From positions 9,621-73,620 of the forward strand of contig JAWKRR010000039.1 of the NCBI GenBank assembly GCA_041389525.1: 64,000 nucleotides of DNA. Direction: 5' to 3'. Every line of letters begins with the position of its first letter. Positions within the stretch are counted from its first letter, which is position 1. Positions 1-7,128 of the stretch are shown piece after piece. Source of the stretch: JACKFB01 sp041389525. GTDB taxonomy: Bacteria; Myxococcota_A; UBA9042; PHBI01; JACKFB01. The notes beneath the pieces were generated by a model. That model made no database searches. It saw nothing but the letters and a program-made list of their open reading frames with translations, and was not told the DNA's origin. The translations under genes were made by a program, and so were the position numbers.

Positions 1-297
1 CCGGGCTCGATGGCGTACCAGCCCTCCCAGGTGGCGCCGCCCGTGGCGTGCTCCGAGCCCGCGGACACCTTCACCGTGAGGACCGCGCCGAGCTGGATCA
101 TGTCGTCGGGGCCGACCGGGGTTCCAGCGGCGCAGGTCCGCGAGGCTCACCCCGTGGCGAGCGGCGATGTGCGGAGCGTGTCGCCGCGGCGCGCGCACTT
201 CGATGGTCTGCATCGGCACGTCGTCGAACGCGGACGCACGTGCCGCCGTGGCCCCCAGCGCAGACGCGACTACGAGGACGACGAGCAACAGAGGCAT
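1..297 (-). CDS. Exported LysM-domain protein, partial and frameshifted
   Basis: The minus strand from ATG 297 opens with a hydrophobic signal peptide (MPLLLVVLVVASALGATAA). A LysM-like segment follows: IAARHGVSLADLRRWNP, then VGPDDMIQLGAVLTVKV in another frame. LysM domains bind peptidoglycan or other GlcNAc polymers, so the protein is probably periplasmic or wall-associated. The expected GDTL start of the LysM repeat is only readable in another frame (near 185-195). Another shift near 118-122 is needed to continue, so at least two single-base indels are present. The gene runs off the window start. Part of a small frameshifted ORF ends about 12 bases upstream of the ATG. The domain call is fairly safe; the exact protein cannot be rebuilt. 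Confidence 0.6.
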   Translation of the reverse strand, partial: MPLLLVVLVVASALGATAARASAFDDVPMQTIEVRAPRRHAPHIAARHGVSLADLRRWNPGRPRRHDPARRGPHGEGVRGLGARHGRRHLGGLVRHRAR

Positions 298-308
298 CGC
301 CGGGCGCT

Positions 309-569
309 TCACGCCCGGCGTGGTGCCACGCCCTTCGCGGGGGTGTCAAGCTTGTAGCTCGCCAGCAGGTGCGTAGCGTCCTTCGCCCCGCGCCTGACAG
401 AGATGTCGGGGTTCGCGGCCTCTCGGCCCCGCACCGCCGCCCCCAGCGGCTGGTTCAGCCTGCTCCCGCCTAGCTTTCCCGCTCCGCGACGCCGCTGGCA
501 TGCCCTTGCTAACTAGGGGCGTGTGACGGCCCGGTTCGCGCGGACACGAGAACCGGGTGGTTTCTTCAT
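309..569 (-). CDS. Small basic hypothetical protein, apparently frameshifted
   Basis: ATG 569 on the minus strand is preceded by a very strong Shine-Dalgarno (AGGAGGAACTC). It opens MKKPPGSRVRANRAVTRP and then hits TAG after 18 codons. Reading on in the neighbouring frames gives continuous coding-like sequence, GMPAASRSGK then REAANPDISVRRGAKDATHL and ASYKLDTPAKG, ending at a TGA at 309-311 just before the LysM gene. Two small indels would join these into a basic protein of roughly 85 residues. I do not recognise a family. The alternative is a genuine 18-residue leader peptide followed by non-coding DNA. The surrounding genes also carry indels, which favours a broken small gene. Confidence 0.35.
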
Positions 570-782
570 GAGTTCCTCCTCCTGGTGTTGAAGAGAGCCG
601 ATGGCTCCCGGCGGGTGACGGCCTCCGGGGCCGCATCGCCTTCGTTTGGCGCTGGCGGTGGGCGTCCTTGAAGCGCACTCCCTCGCCGCGTCCGAGGTTC
701 CTGCGCACGCTCGCGTTGCCGCCGGGACCACCTCTGCACCTGGAGCGCGTCGGCGCCGCGGCGGAGCACCTGGGCCGCCTTC

Positions 783-1431
783 TTGCTGCCCGAGCGAGTC
801 CGGCGCCTACGCGGGTCCTCGGCCCGCCCGCACCGCCACCTCACCGTGTTCCTCGAGCGCGTCCACGATCCGCACAACATCGCCGCCTGCCTGCGAACCT
901 GCGACGCGTTCGGGATTCAGGATCTGCACATGGTCCCCGACGACCCCACGTCGACGAAGATCTCGCGCGTGGTCAGCAGCGGCGCCCACCGATGGATCAC
1001 CGTCCACCGGCACGAGGACACCGAATCCGCGCTGACAGCGCTGCGCGAGGCGGGCTACCTGATCTTCGCGACCGCCCTCGGCGAGGATCGCCCCGACCCC
1101 CGTCGCCGAGCTCCCCGCTGGCTCAGCCGCTCTGCCTGGCCTTTGGAAACGAGAGCGATGGCGTCTCCGACACCCTGCGCGACCAGGCCGACGGGCTCGC
1201 GGTCATCCCGATGCACGGGTTCGTCGAGTCTCTCAACGTCTCAGTCGCCTTCGCCATCGCCGTCGCCACCCTGCGCCAACGCCTCGACGCGCTGTCGCCG
1301 CCCGCCGCGGGCCTCGAATTCGGGGCCGCCGGATCCTCGACACCTGGGTAGTCCACGACGTGCCCCGCGCGCGCGCCGTCCTGGCCGAGCTCGCGCGGCG
1401 AGCGTTCCTTGTCCCGCGGCACGCCGTCTGA
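783..1431 (+). CDS. trmH: TrmH-family tRNA (guanosine-2'-O)-methyltransferase, frameshifted
   Basis: SPOUT-fold RNA 2'-O-ribose methyltransferase using S-adenosylmethionine. The first frame carries LERVHDPHNIAACLRTCDAF, the TrmH/SpoU motif 1 region. A second frame carries FGNESDGVSDTLRDQAD and IPMHGFVESLNVSVAFA, which are motifs 2 and 3 with the SLNVS knot. A third frame gives the TrmH-type tail ILDTWVVHDVPRARAVLAEL, stopping at TGA 1429-1431. The frame changes near 1105-1120 and near 1340, and probably once in the N-terminal HLT region (about 820-840). The motif order and about 215-residue length match TrmH (Gm18 of tRNA) rather than longer rRNA enzymes. The start is uncertain; TTG 783 is the first in-frame candidate. 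The shifts are probably sequencing errors because every conserved motif survives. Confidence 0.75.
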
Positions 1432-1467
1432 TTGAATCGGCCCATTCTTCGGGCGAGGGTCGACGCG

Positions 1468-2439
1468 ATGCACAGACATTTGGCGATGGAGATGGTCCGC
1501 GTGACCGAGGCGGCTGCACTGGCGGCCGCTCGGGTGATGGGCCGCGGCGACTCCCGACTTGGCCGATCGCGCGGCCGTCGAGGCCCATGCGCGAGGAGTT
1601 CAACTTCATCCCGATCCGCGGCACGGTGCGCATCGGCGAGGGCGAGCGCGATGAGGCGCCCATGCTCTTCATCGGCGAACAGGTCGGCGCCGGCGGACCC
1701 AACGATCCCGACGTCGACATCGCGGTCGACCCGCTCGAAGGCACGACGATCTGCGCTCGCGGCGACACCAACGCGCTGGCGGTGGTCGCCATCGCCGCGC
1801 CGGGCTGCCTTCTGCACGCGCCCGACACCTACATGGAGAAGATCGCCGTCGGCCCTGACTGCGCCGGCATCATCGACCTGTCGCGCCCGGCGACCGAGAA
1901 CCTGTACCGCATCGCCGCGCGCAGGGGATGTCGGTCAGCGAGCTGACGGTGTGCATCCTCGATCGCGACCGCCACACGGACTTGATCGCCGAGGTGCGCC
2001 GCGCGGGCGCCCGCATCCGGCTCATCCGCGACCGGCGACGTGTCGGCGGCCATGGCCCACCGCGGTCAGCGAGCCCAGTCGACGTGCTGATGGGCATCGG
2101 CGGCGCGCCTGGTGTGCTGGCCGCAGCCGCCTGCGCGCGCTCGGCGGGGACATGCAGGGCCGCCTGCGCTTCCGCAACGACGGCGAGCGCGAGCGCGCCA
2201 TCGCGATGGGCATCACCGACCCCGACCGGATCTTCGGGCTGACCGACCTGGCGTCCGGCGACGTCATCTTCTCGGCGACCGGCGTGACCGACGGCGACTT
2301 CCTCAAGGGCGTCCGCTTCGATTCACGCGGCGCGTCCACGCACTCGGTGGTCATGCGGTCGGCGTCCGGCACCGTCCGCTACGTCACCGCCCGCCACGAC
2401 TTCACCCGCGGGTTCGGCATGCCCCGGATGCCGGTCTGA
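1468..2439 (+). CDS. glpX: Class II fructose-1,6-bisphosphatase (GlpX), frameshifted
   Basis: Hydrolyses fructose 1,6-bisphosphate to fructose 6-phosphate in gluconeogenesis. ATG 1468 opens MHRHLAMEMVRVTEAAALAA, the GlpX N-terminus. Conserved blocks follow in changing frames: IRGTVRIGEGERDEAPMLF, VDIAVDPLEGTT (metal and substrate site), then VDVLMGIGGAP, and GDMQGRLRFRNDGER onward in the final frame to TGA 2439. Frame changes lie near 1545, 1590, 1928, 2035 and 2110. The total span (972 bases, about 324 codons) is the normal GlpX length, so the indels are small and nearly compensate. Either this contig end is error-prone or the gene is a recent pseudogene; conservation of all motifs favours the former. 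Confidence 0.8.
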   Translation: MHRHLAMEMVRVTEAAALAAARVMGRGDSRLGRSRGRRGPCARSSTSSRSAARCASARASAMRRPCSSSANRSAPADPTIPTSTSRSTRSKARRSALAATPTRWRWSPSPRRAAFCTRPTPTWRRSPSALTAPASSTCRARRPRTCTASPRAGDVGQRADGVHPRSRPPHGLDRRGAPRGRPHPAHPRPATCRRPWPTAVSEPSRRADGHRRRAWCAGRSRLRALGGDMQGRLRFRNDGERERAIAMGITDPDRIFGLTDLASGDVIFSATGVTDGDFLKGVRFDSRGASTHSVVMRSASGTVRYVTARHDFTRGFGMPRMPV

Positions 2440-2492
2440 CGCGCGCTCGCCGTTCGTAGACGACGGCCGGCTCCCGAGCACGGAGACCCACA

Positions 2493-2885
2493 ATGCGTAA
2501 CCTGATCGGCCTTGAGATGATGTGCTTCGGGCGCACTCGCCAGTTCGAGCTGGTCTACGAGGGCGGCGCCTACATCGACGACAAGGGCGAGGCGGTCGAC
2601 GATCTGCTCGACATGGCCTGCCTGGAGTGCACGACCTCCTACTACACGCGCGAAGGCGACGCGGTCGGCTACTGCCCGAACTGCGGCAACATCGAGCGCA
2701 AGCGCTTCGAGCGGCGCGAGGATCTCGTGACCTTCCTTCAGGGACACGACCTCTCGTGGGCCCGCCGCGCTGGGCGCGAGCCGCTCACCGTGCTGACCTT
2801 CGACGGCGACTGGCGGCTGCGCTTCGAGCGGGACCAGCAGCGCCTCACCGCCACGGGGACCTTCCGCGAGGTTCGCGCGCTGTGA
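2493..2885 (+). CDS. Small zinc-ribbon protein of unknown function
   Basis: A 130-residue cytoplasmic protein with two cysteine pairs, CLEC (about residues 47-50) and CPNC (about 67-70). This is a C-x2-C...C-x2-C arrangement typical of a structural zinc ribbon. The rest is acidic and mixed, with no membrane segment. A GGAG-containing ribosome-binding site precedes ATG 2493. It heads a tight plus-strand run; its TGA overlaps the GTG start of the next gene as GTGA. I do not recognise a named family. A nucleic-acid or protein-binding role is only an inference from the fold signature. Confidence 0.75.
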   Translation: MRNLIGLEMMCFGRTRQFELVYEGGAYIDDKGEAVDDLLDMACLECTTSYYTREGDAVGYCPNCGNIERKRFERREDLVTFLQGHDLSWARRAGREPLTVLTFDGDWRLRFERDQQRLTATGTFREVRAL

Positions 2886-3643
2886 TCGCGGACGACCGGC
2901 CGACGGCCGCGGTCGTCGTCATCGGCAACGAGGTGCTCGCCGGCAAGGTCGTCGAGCAGAACGCCGCGTACCTGGTGGGGCGATTTCGCGAGCTCGGTGT
3001 GCGGCTGCTGCGCGTCGAGTTCATCCCCGACGACCCCGCCGAGATCGGCGAGACCGTTCGCCGCGTAGGCGCGATGGCCGACTGGGTGTGCACTACGGGC
3101 GGGGTCGGTCCCACCCACGACGACGTGACCATCGACGCGATCGCAGCCGCTTTCGGCGTCGACACGCTGCACGATCCCGCCCTGATCGCCCTCGTCGAGC
3201 GGTACTTCGGCGCAGAGACCACCCACGCGCACCGCCGGCTCGCCTTGGTCCCCGAGGGCGCGACCCTCGTCGGCGGCGCGGGCCCCCCGTGGCCGACCAT
3301 CCTCTTCCGCAACATCTATATCCTGCCCGGCATCCCCAAGCTCATGGCCGCGAAGTTCGAGGCGCTGGCGCATCGATTCGTCGGTCGCGAGCTCTTCGCC
3401 GGCGCGGTCGAGGTGAGCGGGCAGGAAGCCGACATCTGCGATCCGCTCAACGCCATCGTCGCCGCGTACCCGGACGCCGAGATCGGCTCCTATCCCCGGC
3501 GCGAGGCCGAGGGGTGGGTCATTCGCCTCACCGTGGAGTCGCTCTCCGCCGAGACCACCCGCGACGCCCTCGCGGAGCTGCACGCCGTCCTCGCCGATCG
3601 CGTCCTCGCCTTCGAGCCGCAGCAGAGCACGAAGCGCGCCTAA
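2882..3643 (+). CDS. CinA N-terminal / MoCF-biosynthesis domain protein
   Basis: A 253-residue protein starting at GTG 2882, coupled to the preceding stop by a GTGA overlap. The N-terminus VVVIGNEVLAGKVVEQNAAY and the motif TTGGVGPTHDDVT (about residues 73-85) are diagnostic of the MoCF/MogA-type molybdopterin-binding fold found in the N-terminal half of CinA. The C-terminal CinA nicotinamide-nucleotide amidase domain is absent, so this is the short, archaeal-like form. Proteins of this group have been assigned roles in pyridine nucleotide or pterin-nucleotide processing; the substrate here is unknown. Neighbouring nucleoside-salvage genes are compatible with a nucleotide-related job, but that is inference. 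Confidence 0.85.
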   Translation: MIADDRPTAAVVVIGNEVLAGKVVEQNAAYLVGRFRELGVRLLRVEFIPDDPAEIGETVRRVGAMADWVCTTGGVGPTHDDVTIDAIAAAFGVDTLHDPALIALVERYFGAETTHAHRRLALVPEGATLVGGAGPPWPTILFRNIYILPGIPKLMAAKFEALAHRFVGRELFAGAVEVSGQEADICDPLNAIVAAYPDAEIGSYPRREAEGWVIRLTVESLSAETTRDALAELHAVLADRVLAFEPQQSTKRA

Positions 3644-3662
3644 AGCATCCGCCGTGTCATCG

Positions 3663-3698
3663 TTGAATTTCCACGGGCCGGGTGGTAGGGGCCCTACC
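3663..3698 (+). promoter_or_regulatory. Putative promoter with palindrome upstream of mtnP
   Basis: TTGAAT (3663-3668), a 17-base spacer and TAGGGG (3686-3691) form a plausible sigma-70-type promoter. The -10 lies inside a perfect inverted repeat, GGTAGGG-G-CCCTACC (3684-3698), placed where a repressor could block polymerase. A strong SD (GAGGAGG) and ATG 3719 follow. Confidence 0.35.
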
Positions 3699-3718
3699 CT
3701 TCGCAGAGGAGGCGACCC

Positions 3719-4603
3719 ATGGCCATTCCGACCATCGGAATCATCGGCGGCAGCGGACTTTACGACATGGAAGGCGTCAGCGGACTGGAGCGCGTTCCGG
3801 TCCAGACGCCCTTCGGGCCGACCTCCGACGACATCAGCGTGGGCCAGCTCGACGGGCACACCGTCGCGTTCCTGTCTCGACACGGCCGCGGCCACCGCCT
3901 CGCCCCCCACGAGATCCCCTACCGGGCCAACATCTGGGCCCTCAAACACCTCGGCGTGCGCTGGCTGATCAGCGTGAGCGCGGTCGGCTCGATGCGCGAG
4001 GACATCGCGCCGGGCGAGCTGGTCATGGTCGACCAGTTCATCGACCGGACCCGCGCCCGCACCTCCACCTTCTTCGAAGACGGCGTCGTCGCTCACGTGA
4101 GCTTCGCGGACCCGGTCTGCGGGCTGCTGCGCTCCGCCCTCTGCAGCGCCGCCCAGCGCGCAGACGTGCGCTTTCACGACGGCGGCACCTACGTCTGCAT
4201 CGACGGGCCGCAGTTCTCGACCCGCGCCGAGTCCCAGCTCTTTCGCAGCTGGGGCGTCTCGGTCATCGGCATGACCAACCTCCCCGAGGCCCGCCTGGCC
4301 CGCGAAGCGCAGCTCGCCTACGCCACGATCGCGCTGGCGACGGACTACGACTGCTGGCACCAGTCGGAGGAAGAGGTCACGGTCGCCGCGGTGGTGGCGA
4401 TCATGAAGCAGAACGTCGCCAACGCGCAGCGCGTCATCCGCGGGGCCTTGCCGCACATCAAGGAGCTCGGCCCATCGCCCGCGTTCGCCGCCCTCCAGCA
4501 CGCCACCATGACCGCGCCCGAGGCGGTCCCCAGTTCCGCGCAAGAGCGCCTCGCGCTGCTGCTGAACGACTGCGAATTCCACGTCTCGGAGGTGGCCAAG
4601 TGA
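3719..4603 (+). CDS. mtnP: S-methyl-5'-thioadenosine phosphorylase (or purine nucleoside phosphorylase)
   Basis: Cleaves 5'-methylthioadenosine (or a purine nucleoside) with phosphate to give the free base and a ribose 1-phosphate, feeding methionine and adenine salvage. The 294-residue sequence has the family signatures IGIIGGSGLYDMEGV (phosphate loop), SRHGRGHRLAPHEIPYRAN, the GTYVCIDGPQFSTRAES block and GMTNLPEARLAREA, followed by ATDYDCWH. The Asn-Leu-Pro-Glu and Thr-Asp-Tyr-Asp pattern is typical of MTAP-type enzymes. The start is well set by SD GAGGAGG seven bases before ATG. The stop overlaps the GTG of the PfkB gene. Substrate preference (MTA versus inosine or guanosine) cannot be fixed by eye. 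Confidence 0.88.
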   Translation: MAIPTIGIIGGSGLYDMEGVSGLERVPVQTPFGPTSDDISVGQLDGHTVAFLSRHGRGHRLAPHEIPYRANIWALKHLGVRWLISVSAVGSMREDIAPGELVMVDQFIDRTRARTSTFFEDGVVAHVSFADPVCGLLRSALCSAAQRADVRFHDGGTYVCIDGPQFSTRAESQLFRSWGVSVIGMTNLPEARLAREAQLAYATIALATDYDCWHQSEEEVTVAAVVAIMKQNVANAQRVIRGALPHIKELGPSPAFAALQHATMTAPEAVPSSAQERLALLLNDCEFHVSEVAK

Positions 4604-5517
4604 GCCTGCTCGTCGTCGGTTCCGTCGCGTACGACTCAGTCGAGACGCCCCATGATCGCCGAGATGACGCCCTCGGCGGCTCCGCGACCTTCTTCTCCAT
4701 CGCGGCCGCGCTCTTCCACAAGCCCTCGCTGGTGGCGGTCGTCGGCGACGACTTCAAGTCCGAAGACGTCGACACCCTCGAGCGCGCGGGCGTCGACATG
4801 AGCGGGCTCGAGCGCTCAGCGGGCGGGCGCACCTTCCGCTGGGGCGGCCGCTACAGCGCCGACATGAACAACCGCGACACGCTCTTCACCGAGCTGAACG
4901 TGTTCGAGGCCTTCAAACCGAAGCTCTCGGCCACCCACCGCGAGGCCTCGCTGGTCTTCCTGGCGAACATCCAGCCCACGCTCCAGCTCTCCGTGCTCGA
5001 GCAGGTCGGCTGCCCCCGGTTCGTCGCCGCGGACACGATGAACCTGTGGATCGGCGGCGCCCGGCCCGCCTTGCTTGAGGTCCTCTCCCACGTCGACGCG
5101 CTCTTCGTGAACGACTCCGAGGCCCTCGAGTTGACCGGAGCTCTCACCATGGTGGCGGCCGCCGCTGAGATCCGCGCCATGGGCCCCGAGCTCGTCATCA
5201 TCAAGCGCGGCGAGCACGGCGCGCTTGTCTTCAACGGCGACGACATCTTCTACGTCCCCGCCTATCCGCTGGAGCAGGTCATCGACCCCACCGGCGCCGG
5301 CGACACCTTCGCGGGTGGCTTCATGGGCTACCTCGCCGAGACCGGCGACTTCACCCCCGAGAACGTCCGCCGCGCCGCCGTCGTCGGCAGCCTGATGGCC
5401 TCCTTCTGCGTCGAGGGCTTCAGCGTAGAAGGCATCGCCCGCCTGACCCTCGACGACGTGCGACGCCGCTACGCCGCGTTTTTGGCGCTCACCCACATCG
5501 ACGCGTTGGCCTTGTGA
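4600..5517 (+). CDS. PfkB-family sugar/nucleoside kinase
   Basis: A 305-residue ribokinase-fold enzyme that phosphorylates a sugar or nucleoside with ATP. It has the N-terminal VVGSVAYDSVETP, the GG hinge LGGSATFFS, and the C-terminal PfkB signature IDPTGAGDTFAGGFMGYL (about residues 228-245), whose GAGD Asp is the catalytic base. GTG 4600 overlaps the mtnP stop, and its own TGA overlaps the psd GTG, so the three are translationally coupled. Next to a methylthioadenosine phosphorylase, an adenosine or methylthioribose-type substrate would make sense, but this is inference. Plain sugar kinase activity is equally possible. Confidence 0.88.
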   Translation: MSLLVVGSVAYDSVETPHDRRDDALGGSATFFSIAAALFHKPSLVAVVGDDFKSEDVDTLERAGVDMSGLERSAGGRTFRWGGRYSADMNNRDTLFTELNVFEAFKPKLSATHREASLVFLANIQPTLQLSVLEQVGCPRFVAADTMNLWIGGARPALLEVLSHVDALFVNDSEALELTGALTMVAAAAEIRAMGPELVIIKRGEHGALVFNGDDIFYVPAYPLEQVIDPTGAGDTFAGGFMGYLAETGDFTPENVRRAAVVGSLMASFCVEGFSVEGIARLTLDDVRRRYAAFLALTHIDALAL

Positions 5518-6443
5518 GCGCGCCCGATGCCCCCATCGATCGGTTCCAGCGCACCCTCGACCACGTCATGACGGGCGGCGCGCGGCTGCGTGCCCCGGTC
5601 ACGGCCGCCCTCGAGCGGGCCTTCGTCGAGCTGGTCTCGGCCAAGGCGCTGAGCCACACAACAGGTCGCCTGGCGGACGTCGCCTTCCCGCGGGCGATCT
5701 TGGAGCGGGCCATTCACGCCTACATCCGCGCCTACGACGTGGACATGAGCGAGGTGGCGGAGCCCATCAGCTCCTTCAACACGTTCAACGAGTTCTTCAC
5801 CCGCGCGTTGCGAGACGGCGCCCGCCCCCTCGACAGCGGCGCGAAGACCGTGCTCAACCCCGCGGACTCCCGAGTCCACGAGCTCGGCCGCGTGCCGACC
5901 CACGGCATGCTCGAGCAGGTCAAAGGCAAGCGCTACCGGCTCGGCGCGCTGCTCGGCGACGAGGGCGAGGCCGGCGTCTTCCGTGACGGCGTCTACGCGA
6001 ACCTCTACCTGAGCCCCCGCGACTACCACCGCGTGCACGCGCCGGTGGACGGCGTCATCACCTCCTGGCGCCACATCCCGGGCCGGCTCTACCCGGTCAA
6101 CGGCCTCGCCATGCGAGCCATCGACGGCCTCTACGCCACCAACGAGCGGGTGGTCGTCCACTTCGAGTCCAAGACCTTCGGGCGCGTCGCCCTCGTCTTC
6201 GTAGGCGCGACCAACGTCGGCCGGATCACGCTGTCCTTCACCGACGCCCCCGGCCCCTGGAACTCGAGCGGTCCCACGACCGTCACCCCGGCCAAGCCGC
6301 TCGCGGTGAAACGCGGCGACGAGCTTGGGGTCTTCAACCTCGGCTCGACGGTGGTCCTGCTGGTCGCCGACGCCAAGCTCAGCCCGGCCCAGGTGGTCCC
6401 GGGCGAACACCTCGCGATGGGGCGGCCGCTCTGGCGACGCTGA
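5514..6443 (+). CDS. psd: Phosphatidylserine decarboxylase proenzyme
   Basis: Converts phosphatidylserine to phosphatidylethanolamine at the membrane. The 309-residue proenzyme shows FNTFNEFFTRALRDGARP, YLSPRDYHRVHAPVDG (conserved His block), VGATNVGRITLSF and the self-cleavage motif FNLGSTVVLL. Ser278 of the LGST motif becomes the pyruvoyl cofactor after autocleavage into beta and alpha chains. Length and motif order match proteobacterial Psd. GTG 5514 is coupled to the PfkB stop. It is the last gene of the 2.5-6.4 kb run and is followed at once by a strong terminator. No pssA lies nearby. Confidence 0.93.
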   Translation: MSAPDAPIDRFQRTLDHVMTGGARLRAPVTAALERAFVELVSAKALSHTTGRLADVAFPRAILERAIHAYIRAYDVDMSEVAEPISSFNTFNEFFTRALRDGARPLDSGAKTVLNPADSRVHELGRVPTHGMLEQVKGKRYRLGALLGDEGEAGVFRDGVYANLYLSPRDYHRVHAPVDGVITSWRHIPGRLYPVNGLAMRAIDGLYATNERVVVHFESKTFGRVALVFVGATNVGRITLSFTDAPGPWNSSGPTTVTPAKPLAVKRGDELGVFNLGSTVVLLVADAKLSPAQVVPGEHLAMGRPLWRR

Positions 6444-6451
6444 TCGCCTGA

Positions 6452-6508
6452 CAGACGAAAGCCCCGATTCGCCAGCTAATCACTGACGAATCGGGGCTTT
6501 GTCGTCTG
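6452..6508. terminator. Strong bidirectional terminator after psd
   Basis: A long inverted repeat pairs AAAGCCCCGATTCG with CGAATCGGGGCTTT. The stem extends outward through AGACGA/TCGTCT and inward to CAG/CTG around the loop CTAATCA. T-rich ends on both strands suit the convergent psd (+) and lipoprotein (-) genes. Confidence 0.85.
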
Positions 6509-6522
6509 CGCGTTGACCGCCG

Positions 6523-7128
6523 CTACGGAGTGACCGGGGCCTCGACGGGCGGCGGCTCCGGCGGCGGCGGCGGCTCGGGCAGCACCAGCAAGCCAGCCTG
6601 CCGAATGAAGGCCCCATCGCGGGTCATCACGTCGAAGGCGCCCTCGACGGTGATCTCGTCACCCTTGGCCACGCGCCCGACCTCCGTCGCCTCAGAGCCG
6701 ACGACCAGCAGCTGGTAGCGCGTCGCGCCCACCGAGTCGGCTAGGTACATGTGCGGCGGCTTGGCGCAGTGGGGCGCCTTCGGTGGCGGCGGCGGCGGGG
6801 GCACGTCCCCGGGCTTGGCCTTCGGGTCGGGCGGCTCTACCGGGGGGGCCGGCGGGGCCTTCGGGCACGTGAAGACCTCCACGACCCGCCCGCGCACCTT
6901 CGAGACCTCGCCCGCGGCGTGAGCGTCGGCCGTCAGAAAGCCCTCGACGGTCCAAGCCCCGTCGGAGTGCCGGGCCTTGACCTCACGCGGTGCCAGCGAG
7001 GGCCGCTCCGGCAGTGAGACCTGCAGGGTGCTGCGCGGCGAGACGTGGTGCTCGATCGGCTTGTCACAGCCAGCGAACCACACCAGAGCGCACGCACACA
7101 CGACAACCAATTCAGCGCGGAAAATCAC
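6523..7128 (-). CDS. Proline-rich lipoprotein with possible OB-fold
   Basis: A 201-residue protein with a lipoprotein signal (ALVWFAGC, Cys about residue 20), predicted to be membrane-anchored in the envelope. Two proline-rich low-complexity stretches (about residues 90-120 and 185-200) flank beta-rich segments such as VRGRVVEVFTCP and GDEITVEGAFDVMTR. The latter resemble the tRNA_anti/OB-like domains seen in other envelope lipoproteins, a tentative resemblance only. The GTG 7128 start lies inside the end of the upstream gene (17-base overlap), with SD GCAGGAGG, so the two are co-translated. Function unknown. Confidence 0.7.
   Translation of the reverse strand: MIFRAELVVVCACALVWFAGCDKPIEHHVSPRSTLQVSLPERPSLAPREVKARHSDGAWTVEGFLTADAHAAGEVSKVRGRVVEVFTCPKAPPAPPVEPPDPKAKPGDVPPPPPPPKAPHCAKPPHMYLADSVGATRYQLLVVGSEATEVGRVAKGDEITVEGAFDVMTRDGAFIRQAGLLVLPEPPPPPEPPPVEAPVTP

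Noticed and set aside
312..349. TTGACA with a GGCGTGG/CCACGCC palindrome upstream of the LysM gene as a promoter/operator
   Set aside because: No acceptable -10 at the right spacing, and the stretch probably lies inside the 3' end of the small basic gene.
2738..4582. A 614-codon minus-strand frame
   Set aside because: Antisense to the CinA-like and mtnP genes; Asp/Gly/Val/Arg-rich shadow without motifs.
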